8,226 nt of DNA from JAAUQA01 sp036351435 (GCA_036351435.1 JAZBPA010000342.1:1-8226); one strand, 5' to 3'. Counted from the first letter of the stretch, positions 1-6,981 are shown. Notes: a model not told the origin generated them from the sequence alone. Translations and numbers: made by a program.

Positions 1-247
1 CATCGGTATGCTCAATCATTTCGATGCCCTGGTCAGCGCCGATGATCCGGTACAGCCGAAACCGGCACCGGATATTTTCCTGGAGGCTGCCCGCCGGCTT
101 GGCGTCGAAGCCCGTTATTGCCAAGTGTTCGAAGATGCTGATCACGGCCTGGAAGGCGCCCGCCGGGCCGGAATGCGCGCTGTAGACATTCGACCGCTGC
201 TAACCTTGACCGATCAGCTTGTTGGGAAAGACGGCGCACCAACCTGA
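1..247 (+). CDS. HAD-family sugar-phosphate phosphatase, YqaB-like (C-terminal part)
   Basis: Only the last ~81 residues are present; codons are read from base 2, and the ATG at base 8 is internal. The fragment carries the two C-terminal HAD motifs: KPAPDIF, with the motif III lysine, and VFEDADHGLEGARRAGM, the acidic motif IV and following helix. Both the FDALVSAD lead-in and the AVDIRPLL ending closely resemble E. coli YqaB, a beta-phosphoglucomutase-subfamily phosphatase acting on fructose-1-phosphate and 6-phosphogluconate. YqaB is about 188 aa, so roughly the first 105 residues, including the nucleophile motif DxDGT, lie outside the window. It is cytosolic. It lies 91 nt upstream of glgC on the same strand, which suggests a sugar-phosphate role, but co-transcription is not shown. 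The HAD family call is firm; the exact substrate is inferred and could equally be a beta-phosphoglucomutase. Confidence 0.85.
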   Translation, partial: IGMLNHFDALVSADDPVQPKPAPDIFLEAARRLGVEARYCQVFEDADHGLEGARRAGMRAVDIRPLLTLTDQLVGKDGAPT

Positions 248-258
248 CAGGGGTAACA

Positions 259-264
259 TATACT
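259..264 (+). promoter_or_regulatory. -10-like hexamer upstream of glgC
   Basis: TATACT matches the sigma-70 -10 consensus at five of six positions and lies 75 nt before the glgC start. No convincing -35 hexamer is found 16-18 bp upstream and there is no extended -10 TG. It is only a candidate, but if used it would place the tandem repeat at 280-305 inside the glgC leader. Confidence 0.25.
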
Positions 265-279
265 CTCTGAATCGCGCCA

Positions 280-305
280 CGCTTAAGCGTTCCGCTTAAC
301 CGTTC
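280..305 (+). repeat. 13-bp tandem direct repeat upstream of glgC
   Basis: Two adjacent copies, CGCTTAAGCGTTC (280-292) and CGCTTAACCGTTC (293-305), differ at one base. The first copy also forms a perfect 12-bp palindrome, ACGCTTAAGCGT (279-290), which the single difference destroys in the second copy. The repeat lies between the phosphatase stop and the glgC ribosome binding site. It could be a protein-binding site or a leader structure; the sequence alone does not decide. Confidence 0.6.
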
Positions 306-338
306 CGGAGCTAGCCGACTCCTTGCGGGAGGCATCCC

Positions 339-1577
339 ATGAAAAGGCCCAGGATTCTCAGTTTCGTGATGGCCGGCGGCGAAGGTAGTCGGTTACATCC
401 GCTAACTGCCCAACACTCCAAACCCTCACTACCATTCGGTAGTCGCTATCGAATCGTGGACTTCGTGCTCAGCAACCTGATTAATTCGGGTATGCACGCC
501 ATTTATTTATTGGTGCAGTACAAATCCCAATCGCTGATCGAACACATTCGCAAATCCTGGGTGATGTCCGCGCTATCGTCGCAACAGTTCGTCACTGTGG
601 TTCCGCCGCAAATGCATTCCGGCACCAGCTGGTTCCAAGGCACGGCGGATGCGGTGTATCAAAACCTTGATTTGATTCAACATCATAACCCAGATCTGGT
701 GATCGTATTCGGGGCCGATCATATTTACCGGATGGATGTGCAACAGATGATTCATTACCATCAAGAACACAAAGCCGATGTGACTGTTGCCGCCCTGCCG
801 GTACCACTTGCCGAGGCGTCGGCTTTCGGGGTGATTGCTACTGACGAGGAAGGTCGTGTGCAATCTTTTCAAGAAAAACCCAAACATCCTGCGCCACTGC
901 CCTCCGATGCCAACCAGGCATATGCATCAATGGGCAATTATATCTTTGATGCCGATGTGCTCGTTCAGGCTTTGAAAAAAGCTCATCAGGAAGACGGCAA
1001 GGATTTCGGTCATCATGTGCTACCCAGTCTACTTCGCGAACGCCGGGTTTATGCGTATAACTTCTCGACCAACCGCGTGCCGGGAGTGAAACGCTACGAA
1101 GAATCCGGTTATTGGCGGGACGTGGGCACTATCGATGCCTATTTTCAGGCACACCAGGACATCTTGGGACTCAAACCCCGCTTTAATATGTTCAACCCGC
1201 AATGGCCGATTTATTCCAGCAACTACCAGGGACCCACCGCTAATATCATCGACAGTACGCTGAACAATACGCTGCTCGGCGGCGGTACCCTGTTACAAGG
1301 GGCGAAGGTGCACAACTCCGTCATCCGCCGGGAAGTGGCGCTGGAGAAGGGCGTTGAGCTGGAAGACTGCATCATCCACGATTATGTACGCATAAAACGC
1401 GGCGCACGCTTGCGTAGAACCATCGTGGGACGTTATAACGTGATTGAAAGCGGCACTCGGATCGGTTATGACCGTGCCGGCGACCGGAAGCTGTATGCTG
1501 TATCTCCGACCGGGATTGTCGTAGTCCCGTCAGGCGAAGTGAGTAACGCCATGCATGCCTTTGGCGAAGACATATAA
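339..1577 (+). CDS. glgC: Glucose-1-phosphate adenylyltransferase (ADP-glucose pyrophosphorylase)
   Basis: Makes ADP-glucose and pyrophosphate from ATP and glucose-1-phosphate in the cytosol, the committed step of bacterial glycogen synthesis. The 412 residues are near the family norm (E. coli 431). Visible signatures are the nucleotide-binding loop AGGEGSRLHPLT (residues 12-23), FGADHIYRMD (124-133, catalytic Asp), ASAFGV (160-165), FQEKP with Lys180 matching the glucose-1-phosphate-binding Lys195 of E. coli, and YWRDVGT (258-264). A left-handed beta-helix-like C-terminal part begins near 300 and the protein ends with GIVVVPSGE. The start is supported by GGGAGG at 327-332, six bases before ATG. 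The N-terminal loop has Glu15 and Gln25 where E. coli has Arg29 and the activator-site Lys39. This resembles the second GlgC subtype known from actinobacteria and several proteobacteria, so regulation by fructose-1,6-bisphosphate may differ (inference). The fused debranching/trehalohydrolase gene follows 27 nt downstream, probably in one operon. Confidence 0.96.
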   Translation: MKRPRILSFVMAGGEGSRLHPLTAQHSKPSLPFGSRYRIVDFVLSNLINSGMHAIYLLVQYKSQSLIEHIRKSWVMSALSSQQFVTVVPPQMHSGTSWFQGTADAVYQNLDLIQHHNPDLVIVFGADHIYRMDVQQMIHYHQEHKADVTVAALPVPLAEASAFGVIATDEEGRVQSFQEKPKHPAPLPSDANQAYASMGNYIFDADVLVQALKKAHQEDGKDFGHHVLPSLLRERRVYAYNFSTNRVPGVKRYEESGYWRDVGTIDAYFQAHQDILGLKPRFNMFNPQWPIYSSNYQGPTANIIDSTLNNTLLGGGTLLQGAKVHNSVIRREVALEKGVELEDCIIHDYVRIKRGARLRRTIVGRYNVIESGTRIGYDRAGDRKLYAVSPTGIVVVPSGEVSNAMHAFGEDI

Positions 1578-1604
1578 CTCTTGTAACTGCGAGACCCTTT
1601 TGGT

Positions 1605-3716
1605 ATGAGCAAATTCATAACGGAAATTTGGCCAGGCAACCCCTATCCACTCGGTGCCACCTGGGACGGTGGGGGCGTCAACTTCGCCCTATTCTCCGAA
1701 CATGCCGAAAAGGTTGAATTGTGTTTGTTCGATCCCAAGGGCCGACGTGAGATTCAGCGTATTGAGCTACACGAGCAGACCGATCTCGTCTGGCATGTTT
1801 ATTTGCCGGAGGCGCGGCCCGGTCAGCTTTATGGTTACCGGGTGCATGGCCCTTACGACCCTGATCATGGTCACCGTTTTAATCCGCACAAGCTGTTGCT
1901 TGATCCCTATGCCAAATCCATTGTGGGCGATCTCAAATGGAGCGATGCGCATTTCAGCTACCGGGTCGGCAGCGGCAAGGAAGACCTCAGCATCAACAAT
2001 CACGACAGCGCCTTCGGTATGCCCAAGTGCCAGGTTATCGATCCCGCCTTTAGTTGGGGTAATGACCGTCCACCGGGCATCCCCTGGCATGAGACAGTGA
2101 TTTACGAGATGCATGTCAAGGGGTTTACCGAGCGGCATCCCGAGGTATCGGCGAAACTTCGCGGCACCTATGCCGGTATCGCCACCGCGCCGGTGATCGA
2201 CTATTTGCAACAGCTCGGCGTAACCGCCGTGGAGTTGTTACCCGTTCATAGCTTTGTCGATGACCGGTTTTTGGTAAGCCGGGGCCTGCGCAATTATTGG
2301 GGATACAATTCGATCGGTTTCCTTGCTCCCGAACAACGTTACTTGGCCAGTGGCCACATCAACGAATTCAAGACCATGGTCAAGACCCTGCACTCGGCCG
2401 GAATCGAGGTCATCCTCGACGTGGTTTACAACCACACCGCCGAAGGCAATCATCTGGGCCCGACCCTGTCCTTTCGCGGTATCGACAATGCGGCCTATTA
2501 CCGGTTAGTACCCGATAAGCCGCGCTTCTACATGGACTACACAGGCTGCGGTAATACCCTGAACATGATGCATCCCCGGGTCTTGCAATTGATCATGGAC
2601 AGTCTGCGCTACTGGGTACTGGAAATGCACGTAGACGGCTTCCGCTTCGACTTAGCTTCGGCCCTGGCGCGCGAGCTGCACGATGTGGATCAGCTGGGTG
2701 CGTTTCTGGACATCATCCATCAGGACCCGGTGCTGTCCCAGGTCAAGCTGATCGCCGAACCCTGGGATTTGGGCGAAGGCGGTTATCAGGTCGGCAATTT
2801 CCCGGTTGGCTGGACCGAATGGAACGGCAAATACCGCGATGTGGTGCGTGATTACTGGCGCGGCGAAGGCGGTCTGATCGGCGAACTGGCCTATCGGCTG
2901 ACCGGTTCCAGCGACCTGTATCGGCATAACGGTCGGCGGCCATACGCCAGCATTAACTTCATCACCGCACACGACGGCTTCACGCTGAACGACCTGGTCA
3001 GCTACAACGAGAAACACAACGAAGCGAACAAGGAGGATAGCCGCGACGGTGAATCGCATAACCGCAGCTGGAATTGCGGTGTAGAAGGACCCACTGACGA
3101 CCCCGAGATTCTAGCCCTGCGCGCCCGGCAACGGCGCAATTTTCTGGCTACCCTGATACTCTCCCAAGGGGTACCGATGTTGCTGGCCGGTGATGAGTAC
3201 GGCCGCACCCAGCACGGTAACAACAACGTTTATTGCCAGGACAGCGACATCAGCTGGACGGATTGGGATTTCTCGGAAGATGGGCAGGAATTGTTGACAT
3301 TCACCCGCCACCTATTGCAATTGCGTAAAAACCACCCGATCTTTCGCCGTCGGCATTTTTTTCAGGGCCGACTGATAAAAGGGGCAGCGGAGCGCGATGT
3401 GGTTTGGCTGAATCCCGACGGCGAGGAGATGAGCGATGAGCAATGGCATCAGTCCTTCGCCCGTTGTTTAGGCATGTATCTGTCGGGCCAAGCATTGCCG
3501 GATCAGGACCAGCGCGGGCACTTGCTGACGGATGATGATTTCCTGTTATTGATCAATGCGCATCACGAGGCTATCGACTTTGTTTTCCCGTGCCATCCGG
3601 ACGATGTGATCGACATCTTGCTTGATACCAGTGCTGCTCCGCCTATTCTTCAAAAACGCCATCGCGCCAATAAGCCCTATCCACTGCAAGGCCGCTCGCT
3701 GGCCTTGCTGACCCGT
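1605..3716 (+). other. glgX: GlgX/TreX module of the fusion
   Basis: Residues 1-704 of the fusion. A CBM48-like domain (about 14-100, beginning PLGATWDGGGVNFALFS) is followed by the GH13 barrel. The barrel shows region I DVVYNH (272-277), region II DGFRFDLAS with nucleophile Asp349, region III LIAEPWD with acid/base Glu385, and region IV TAHDGFT with Asp457. PMLLAGDEYGRTQHGNNN (524-541) is characteristic of GlgX/isoamylase. The C-terminal beta domain ends at GRSLALLTRK near 704, where free-standing GlgX proteins normally end, so this module is complete. Confidence 0.93.
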
Positions 3717-5591
3717 AAACGCGCGGCCCCGCGCCCGGACGAGAACACCATGACCCGTTACCATACCATGCCCTTCGGCCCGCAACTGCTGGACAACGGC
3801 GAAATCCGCTTCCGCCTCTGGGCGCCCACTGCTAAACAGGTGGAATTGCTGCTGGATACTCAGGAAGGCGGACAGGCCAGTCTACCCATGCACGCCGCGG
3901 AAGACGGCTGGTTCGATCAAAACACCGACTGGGCTAAGGTCGGCGACCGTTATCGGTTCCGTATCGACGGCGAATTGCTGGTGCCTGACCCGGCTTCTCG
4001 TTACAACCCGGAGGACATCCATGGCCCCAGCCAGATCGTCGATCCGGGTCAATTCGCTTGGCAGGATCGACATTGGCGCGGGCGGCCCTGGGAAGAAGTG
4101 GTGCTGTATGAACTGCATGTCGGCACTTTTACTCCGGAGGGTACGTTCCAGGCGCTCAAAGATAAACTGGATTATTTTGTGGAATTAGGCGTTACCGCCA
4201 TTGAATTGATGCCGTTGGCGGATTTCCCCGGCCAGCGCAACTGGGGTTATGACGGGGTACTGCACTTCGCGCCGGATTCCAGTTACGGCACCCCGGATGA
4301 TCTCAAGGATTTGATCCAGACTGCTCACGCCAAGGGCTTGATGGTGTTTGTGGATGTGGTTTACAACCACTTCGGACCCGAAGGGAACTATCTCTACGTT
4401 TACGCCAAGCAGTTTTTCAGCGAAACCCATCATACGCCGTGGGGCGCGGCCATTAATTTCGATGGACCGGGCAGCCGGGCGGTACGGGATTTCTTTATCC
4501 ACAACGCCTTGTACTGGCTGGAGGAATTCCATGTCGATGGGCTGCGGTTGGATGCGGTCCATGCCATCATTGACGATTCCAGTCCCGATGTGTTGGAAGA
4601 ACTGGCCGAAACCGTGCGCCGGGGCATAGGCAAAAACCGGCATTGTCATTTGGTGTTGGAAAACGATGACAACATTGCGCACTATTTGGAGCGGGATGAA
4701 AACGGCAAGTCAAGCCAGTACAACGCACAATGGAACGACGATATTCATCATGCCTTCCATGTGTTGCTCAGTGGTGAAGCCGACGGCTATTACGAAGACT
4801 ATGCCGATAAACCCGCCCATCACCTGGGCCGCTGCCTGACCGAAGGCTTTGCTTATCAGGCCGATCCGTCGCCTTTTCGGGATGGGGAAGTGCGTGGCGA
4901 AGTCAGCAAGCATTTGCCGTCCACGGCGTTTGTCAGTTTCATGCAGAATCATGACCAGATCGGCAACCGCGCCTTCGGAGATCGGATCAGCGAGTTGGTC
5001 AAGCCTCGCGCACTGATGAGCGCCATCCCTATCCTGCTGCTGGCGCCTTCGCCGCCGCTGTTGTACATGGGCGAGGAATTCGCCGCTGCTCAGCCGTTCC
5101 AGTTCTTCTGCGATTTCGGCCCGGAACTGGCCAACGCGGTGACCGAAGGTCGGCGTAAGGAATTCGGCAAGTTTGCCGCCTTTAATACGCCGGAAGCACA
5201 AGCGCGTATTCCCGACCCTAACGACGTTAAAACCTTCCAGCACAGCAAGCTGGATTGGGACAGCTTGCAGCACAAACCGCATGCTGATTTTCTGAAGCTG
5301 TATAAGGAATTGCTGGCTATCCGACGAGAGGAAATCATGCCGCGTTTAGCCGGTATGCCCGGCGGTAAAGCCAGCTTCGAAACGTTTGGCAAACGTGGAC
5401 TGCAAGCCCATTGGCCGCTGGCTCAGGGTGCTGTGCTGCACCTGTCCGCGAATCTCGGCGATGACGCCATTGCCGAAGTAGCACCGCTGCCGGGTCGGGT
5501 ACTTTACGTCAGTGCCCCAACTGTAACAGCGGCCTTGGAAAAGAATGTGCTACCGTCCTGGTCGGTGGTGTGGTCCTTGGAAGCATCGTAG
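1605..5591 (+). CDS. glgX-treZ: Bifunctional glycogen debranching enzyme / malto-oligosyltrehalose trehalohydrolase fusion
   Basis: One uninterrupted 1328-aa frame joins two complete GH13 enzymes. Residues 1-704 are a GlgX/TreX-type isoamylase that removes alpha-1,6 branches from glycogen; residues ~716-1328 are TreZ, which hydrolyses malto-oligosyltrehalose to release trehalose. Each half has its own N-terminal beta-sandwich domain, its own (beta/alpha)8 barrel with all three catalytic acids, and its own C-terminal domain. The total matches the sum of the two usual lengths (about 700 and 600). No signal peptide or membrane segment is seen, so the protein is cytosolic. Only a weak GAG (1591-1593) precedes the start, which may mean coupling to glgC. 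The intermediate enzyme TreY, needed between the two activities, is not in the window. The joint has a Met at 716 (ATG at 3750) that could be a relic start or an internal start, but no good ribosome binding site precedes it. Family calls are firm; the fusion depends on the read being correct at the joint. Confidence 0.93.
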   Translation: MSKFITEIWPGNPYPLGATWDGGGVNFALFSEHAEKVELCLFDPKGRREIQRIELHEQTDLVWHVYLPEARPGQLYGYRVHGPYDPDHGHRFNPHKLLLDPYAKSIVGDLKWSDAHFSYRVGSGKEDLSINNHDSAFGMPKCQVIDPAFSWGNDRPPGIPWHETVIYEMHVKGFTERHPEVSAKLRGTYAGIATAPVIDYLQQLGVTAVELLPVHSFVDDRFLVSRGLRNYWGYNSIGFLAPEQRYLASGHINEFKTMVKTLHSAGIEVILDVVYNHTAEGNHLGPTLSFRGIDNAAYYRLVPDKPRFYMDYTGCGNTLNMMHPRVLQLIMDSLRYWVLEMHVDGFRFDLASALARELHDVDQLGAFLDIIHQDPVLSQVKLIAEPWDLGEGGYQVGNFPVGWTEWNGKYRDVVRDYWRGEGGLIGELAYRLTGSSDLYRHNGRRPYASINFITAHDGFTLNDLVSYNEKHNEANKEDSRDGESHNRSWNCGVEGPTDDPEILALRARQRRNFLATLILSQGVPMLLAGDEYGRTQHGNNNVYCQDSDISWTDWDFSEDGQELLTFTRHLLQLRKNHPIFRRRHFFQGRLIKGAAERDVVWLNPDGEEMSDEQWHQSFARCLGMYLSGQALPDQDQRGHLLTDDDFLLLINAHHEAIDFVFPCHPDDVIDILLDTSAAPPILQKRHRANKPYPLQGRSLALLTRKRAAPRPDENTMTRYHTMPFGPQLLDNGEIRFRLWAPTAKQVELLLDTQEGGQASLPMHAAEDGWFDQNTDWAKVGDRYRFRIDGELLVPDPASRYNPEDIHGPSQIVDPGQFAWQDRHWRGRPWEEVVLYELHVGTFTPEGTFQALKDKLDYFVELGVTAIELMPLADFPGQRNWGYDGVLHFAPDSSYGTPDDLKDLIQTAHAKGLMVFVDVVYNHFGPEGNYLYVYAKQFFSETHHTPWGAAINFDGPGSRAVRDFFIHNALYWLEEFHVDGLRLDAVHAIIDDSSPDVLEELAETVRRGIGKNRHCHLVLENDDNIAHYLERDENGKSSQYNAQWNDDIHHAFHVLLSGEADGYYEDYADKPAHHLGRCLTEGFAYQADPSPFRDGEVRGEVSKHLPSTAFVSFMQNHDQIGNRAFGDRISELVKPRALMSAIPILLLAPSPPLLYMGEEFAAAQPFQFFCDFGPELANAVTEGRRKEFGKFAAFNTPEAQARIPDPNDVKTFQHSKLDWDSLQHKPHADFLKLYKELLAIRREEIMPRLAGMPGGKASFETFGKRGLQAHWPLAQGAVLHLSANLGDDAIAEVAPLPGRVLYVSAPTVTAALEKNVLPSWSVVWSLEAS
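3750..5588 (+). other. treZ: TreZ module of the fusion
   Basis: Residues 716-1328 of the fusion. The N-terminal domain (about 723-820) opens with MPFGPQLLDNGEIRFRLWAP, typical of TreZ. The barrel shows region I DVVYNH (917-922), FHVDGLRLDAVHAI with nucleophile Asp983, LVLENDDN with acid/base Glu1019, and FMQNHDQIGNRAFGDR with Asp1117. This QNHDQIGNR form distinguishes TreZ from the glycogen branching enzyme GlgB. The PLLYMGEEF segment (1151-1159) and the C-terminal DUF3459-like domain (about 1240-1328) complete it. All residues expected for activity are present. Confidence 0.93.
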
Positions 5592-5604
5592 ATTTTGGAC
5601 ACTC

Positions 5605-5652
5605 AGGTCAGAGACATAAACGGAATCCGGCTATTGTCTCTGACCTTGTTTT
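5605..5652 (+). terminator. Hairpin with T-rich tail after glgX-treZ
   Basis: A perfect 12-bp stem pairs AGGTCAGAGACA (5605-5616) with TGTCTCTGACCT (5635-5646). It encloses an 18-nt loop that itself contains CGG/CCG arms (5621-5623 and 5627-5629). TGTTTT follows on +, giving a rho-independent-like terminator 14 nt after the glgX-treZ stop codon. Read on -, the stem is followed by a sequence without a T tract, so it is not a convincing terminator for the convergent 5654-6073 gene. The long stem and large loop also leave open a REP-like intergenic element. Confidence 0.7.
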
Positions 5653-5653
5653 C

Positions 5654-6073
5654 CTATTTTTTCAATGCCGCCGCGCCCGCCAAAGCTGTGGCATGATCGT
5701 TTTCCACACTATCGCCGCTGACGCCAATCGCCCCGACACTATTGCCGTCCTGGTCTTGTAACGGTAATCCCCCCGCAAAGGTAATCAAACCGCCATTCGA
5801 AACCTCAATGCTATACAGAGGTTGACCGGGCTGAGACAGCTTGCCGAGCTCGCCGGTAGGCATATTGAATAACCGGGCGGTTTTGGCTTTCTTGATGGCC
5901 ACGTCCATGCTGCCCAAAAAGGCGCCGTCCATGCGGATAAATGCCTTAAGATTCGCCCCGGCATCGACAACGGCAATATTCACTAATGTGCCTTTCTGTT
6001 CGGCCTCTTGCCGAGCGGCTGCAACAACCGCTAAAGCCTGTTCCAAGGTAATATCAGTGTTGTTTGTTGCCAC
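5654..6073 (-). CDS. GlcG/HbpS-family protein (DUF336)
   Basis: A 139-aa protein that fills the usual length of this family. Conserved landmarks are NIAVVDAGANLKAFIRMDGA (32-51), the SMDVAIKKAKTA helix (55-66), GGLITFAGGLPL (94-105) and VGAIGVSGDSVENDH (113-127). No signal peptide is seen, unlike the secreted heme-binding HbpS of Streptomyces. Family members include GlcG of the glycolate-oxidation (glc) operon and heme- or corrinoid-binding proteins; a biochemical role cannot be assigned here. The start is GTG (6073-6071), with GAGGAG nine bases upstream (plus-strand 6083-6088) and an in-frame stop further upstream. The regulator gene lies 60 nt upstream on the same strand, so the two are probably co-transcribed. 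Together with the divergent flavo-oxidase, the arrangement recalls the association of GlcG with GlcD-type FAD enzymes. It converges on glgX-treZ with a 62-nt gap. Confidence 0.88.
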   Translation of the reverse strand: MATNNTDITLEQALAVVAAARQEAEQKGTLVNIAVVDAGANLKAFIRMDGAFLGSMDVAIKKAKTARLFNMPTGELGKLSQPGQPLYSIEVSNGGLITFAGGLPLQDQDGNSVGAIGVSGDSVENDHATALAGAAALKK

Positions 6074-6133
6074 CTGAATGTACTCCTCATCTCTAGTTCA
6101 TAAACACACGCTGTGTACCTGTGATAAATGCCC

Positions 6134-6907
6134 TCACTGCCGACCACTCGCCCGGAACCGTTTGGCCATAGAGCCTCGCTTCTGCTGGGCGATCATCGAA
6201 AACACCCAAGGTCTTAACGCAGTGAGCAACCCGACGCTGCGTTTTTCCGCCGCCGGCAGGGTCATATCCAGCTCTACTAATTCATTAAACTGACGGCACA
6301 GTTCCCGCATCTTTTGCCGGAGAACGCCGACAGATGCAACCGAAAGTTCACCGGATTCAAATCGCAACAACTCGTCCTCGCCCGCAAAATCCGCCTGAAG
6401 GAATTCCTGCTTGACCTGTCGCTCGTACAAACGCCGCACCGGGCCACCCGGCTGCCAAGCGATGTTTCTGGAAGTACGCAACCGGACCTGATTGCTCGGG
6501 AGCAGATCGATCAGTTTTAACCGATCCAGACGCGCCAGGAAACGCACGTTTTGGGTTTCGGAAAGTCCGTACTCTTGAGCGATCCGCGTCGGCGTCCAGC
6601 CGTTGAGCAGCAAATAGAAAAAAGTCAGCAGTTCGGGCTGGTCAGCCAAATCCTGCTCCTGCTCGGGGCTTAAGACACTGCTGCGGTTACCGGCAAACAT
6701 GCGAGTAAGCTTGGCCAGATCGTAAAAATCCATATCCAGCAGGCGGCAAATTTGTTCCAAGCGTTGCAAGCTGAACGAGTGCTCGGCAAAAATGCGTTTG
6801 ACACTGGCTTCGCTAATTTCCAGCTTCTCTGCGAGTTGCTGATAGGTCATGCCGCGCGACTTCAGGCACTTCTTCAATGCCCCAATCAATTCATCGGTTT
6901 GTTCCAT
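6134..6907 (-). CDS. XRE-type transcriptional regulator with second winged-helix-like region
   Basis: A 257-aa DNA-binding regulator if started at ATG 6907-6905. Residues 1-67 form a Cro/C1-type helix-turn-helix (LTYQQLAEKL-like helix 21-30, recognition helix ISEASVKRIFAE 31-42, then FSLQRLEQICRLLDMD). Residues 92-145 contain a second HTH or winged-helix-like segment (LNGWTPTRIAQEYGLSETQN, then RLDRLKLIDLLPSNQVRL). The C-terminal third is helical (190-245) and may mediate dimerisation or sensing. The reading frame also permits a start 26 codons earlier (6985), with GGAGA well spaced before it. I prefer 6907 because homologous regulators usually begin just before the HTH, the extra segment is AT-rich, and it overlaps a -10-like site and an inverted repeat. 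The gene is divergent to the FAD oxidoreductase and upstream of the GlcG/HbpS-like gene, so it most likely controls both. Its ligand is unknown. Confidence 0.88.
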   Translation of the reverse strand: MEQTDELIGALKKCLKSRGMTYQQLAEKLEISEASVKRIFAEHSFSLQRLEQICRLLDMDFYDLAKLTRMFAGNRSSVLSPEQEQDLADQPELLTFFYLLLNGWTPTRIAQEYGLSETQNVRFLARLDRLKLIDLLPSNQVRLRTSRNIAWQPGGPVRRLYERQVKQEFLQADFAGEDELLRFESGELSVASVGVLRQKMRELCRQFNELVELDMTLPAAEKRSVGLLTALRPWVFSMIAQQKRGSMAKRFRASGRQ

Positions 6908-6933
6908 GAGTGGTTTACTGTGGCTCAACCCAA

Positions 6934-6981
6934 AGTATCGAATAACAATACTATAGACCAAAAATTCGCAATTTCGATACT
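6934..6981. promoter_or_regulatory. Candidate operator: 9-bp inverted repeat
   Basis: AGTATCGAA (6934-6942) and TTCGATACT (6973-6981) are perfect inverted copies 39 bp apart centre to centre. A third partial arm, ATACT (6948-6952), lies between them and pairs with the AGTAT of the first arm. The site is in the AT-rich divergent region between the regulator and the FAD oxidoreductase. It brackets the -10-like hexamer of the - strand, which suits autoregulation and control of the divergent gene by the XRE regulator. Binding is inferred. Confidence 0.5.
6950..6955 (-). promoter_or_regulatory. -10-like hexamer of the regulator gene
   Basis: Read on -, TATAGT matches the sigma-70 -10 consensus at five of six positions. 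It would give a leader of about 35 nt before ATG 6907. No good -35 hexamer is found at 16-18 bp, as might be expected of a regulated promoter. If real, transcripts begin after the upstream start at 6985, supporting the shorter regulator. Confidence 0.35.

Noticed and set aside
3750..3752. Annotating treZ as a separate gene from ATG 3750
   Set aside because: The frame is continuous from 1605 with no stop and no Shine-Dalgarno before 3750, so a single fused gene is the direct reading.
4185..5282. Long open frames on - opposite glgX-treZ (4185-4682 and 4710-5282)
   Set aside because: They are antisense to strongly conserved TreZ coding sequence, show no recognisable motif and no ribosome binding site was evident; they are shadows of the GC-rich coding frame.
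5570..5761. 63-aa open frame on + across the end of glgX-treZ and the terminator
   Set aside because: It runs through the terminator hairpin and then antisense to the DUF336 gene, with no homology or ribosome binding site.
6104..6116. Small inverted repeat ACACA-CGC-TGTGT between the regulator and the DUF336 gene
   Set aside because: A 5-bp stem without a T tract is too weak for a terminator and can occur by chance.
6091..6133. Possible separate promoter for the DUF336 gene (TTATCA and TTTATG on -, 17-bp spacing)
   Set aside because: Only four and three consensus matches respectively; co-transcription with the regulator is simpler.
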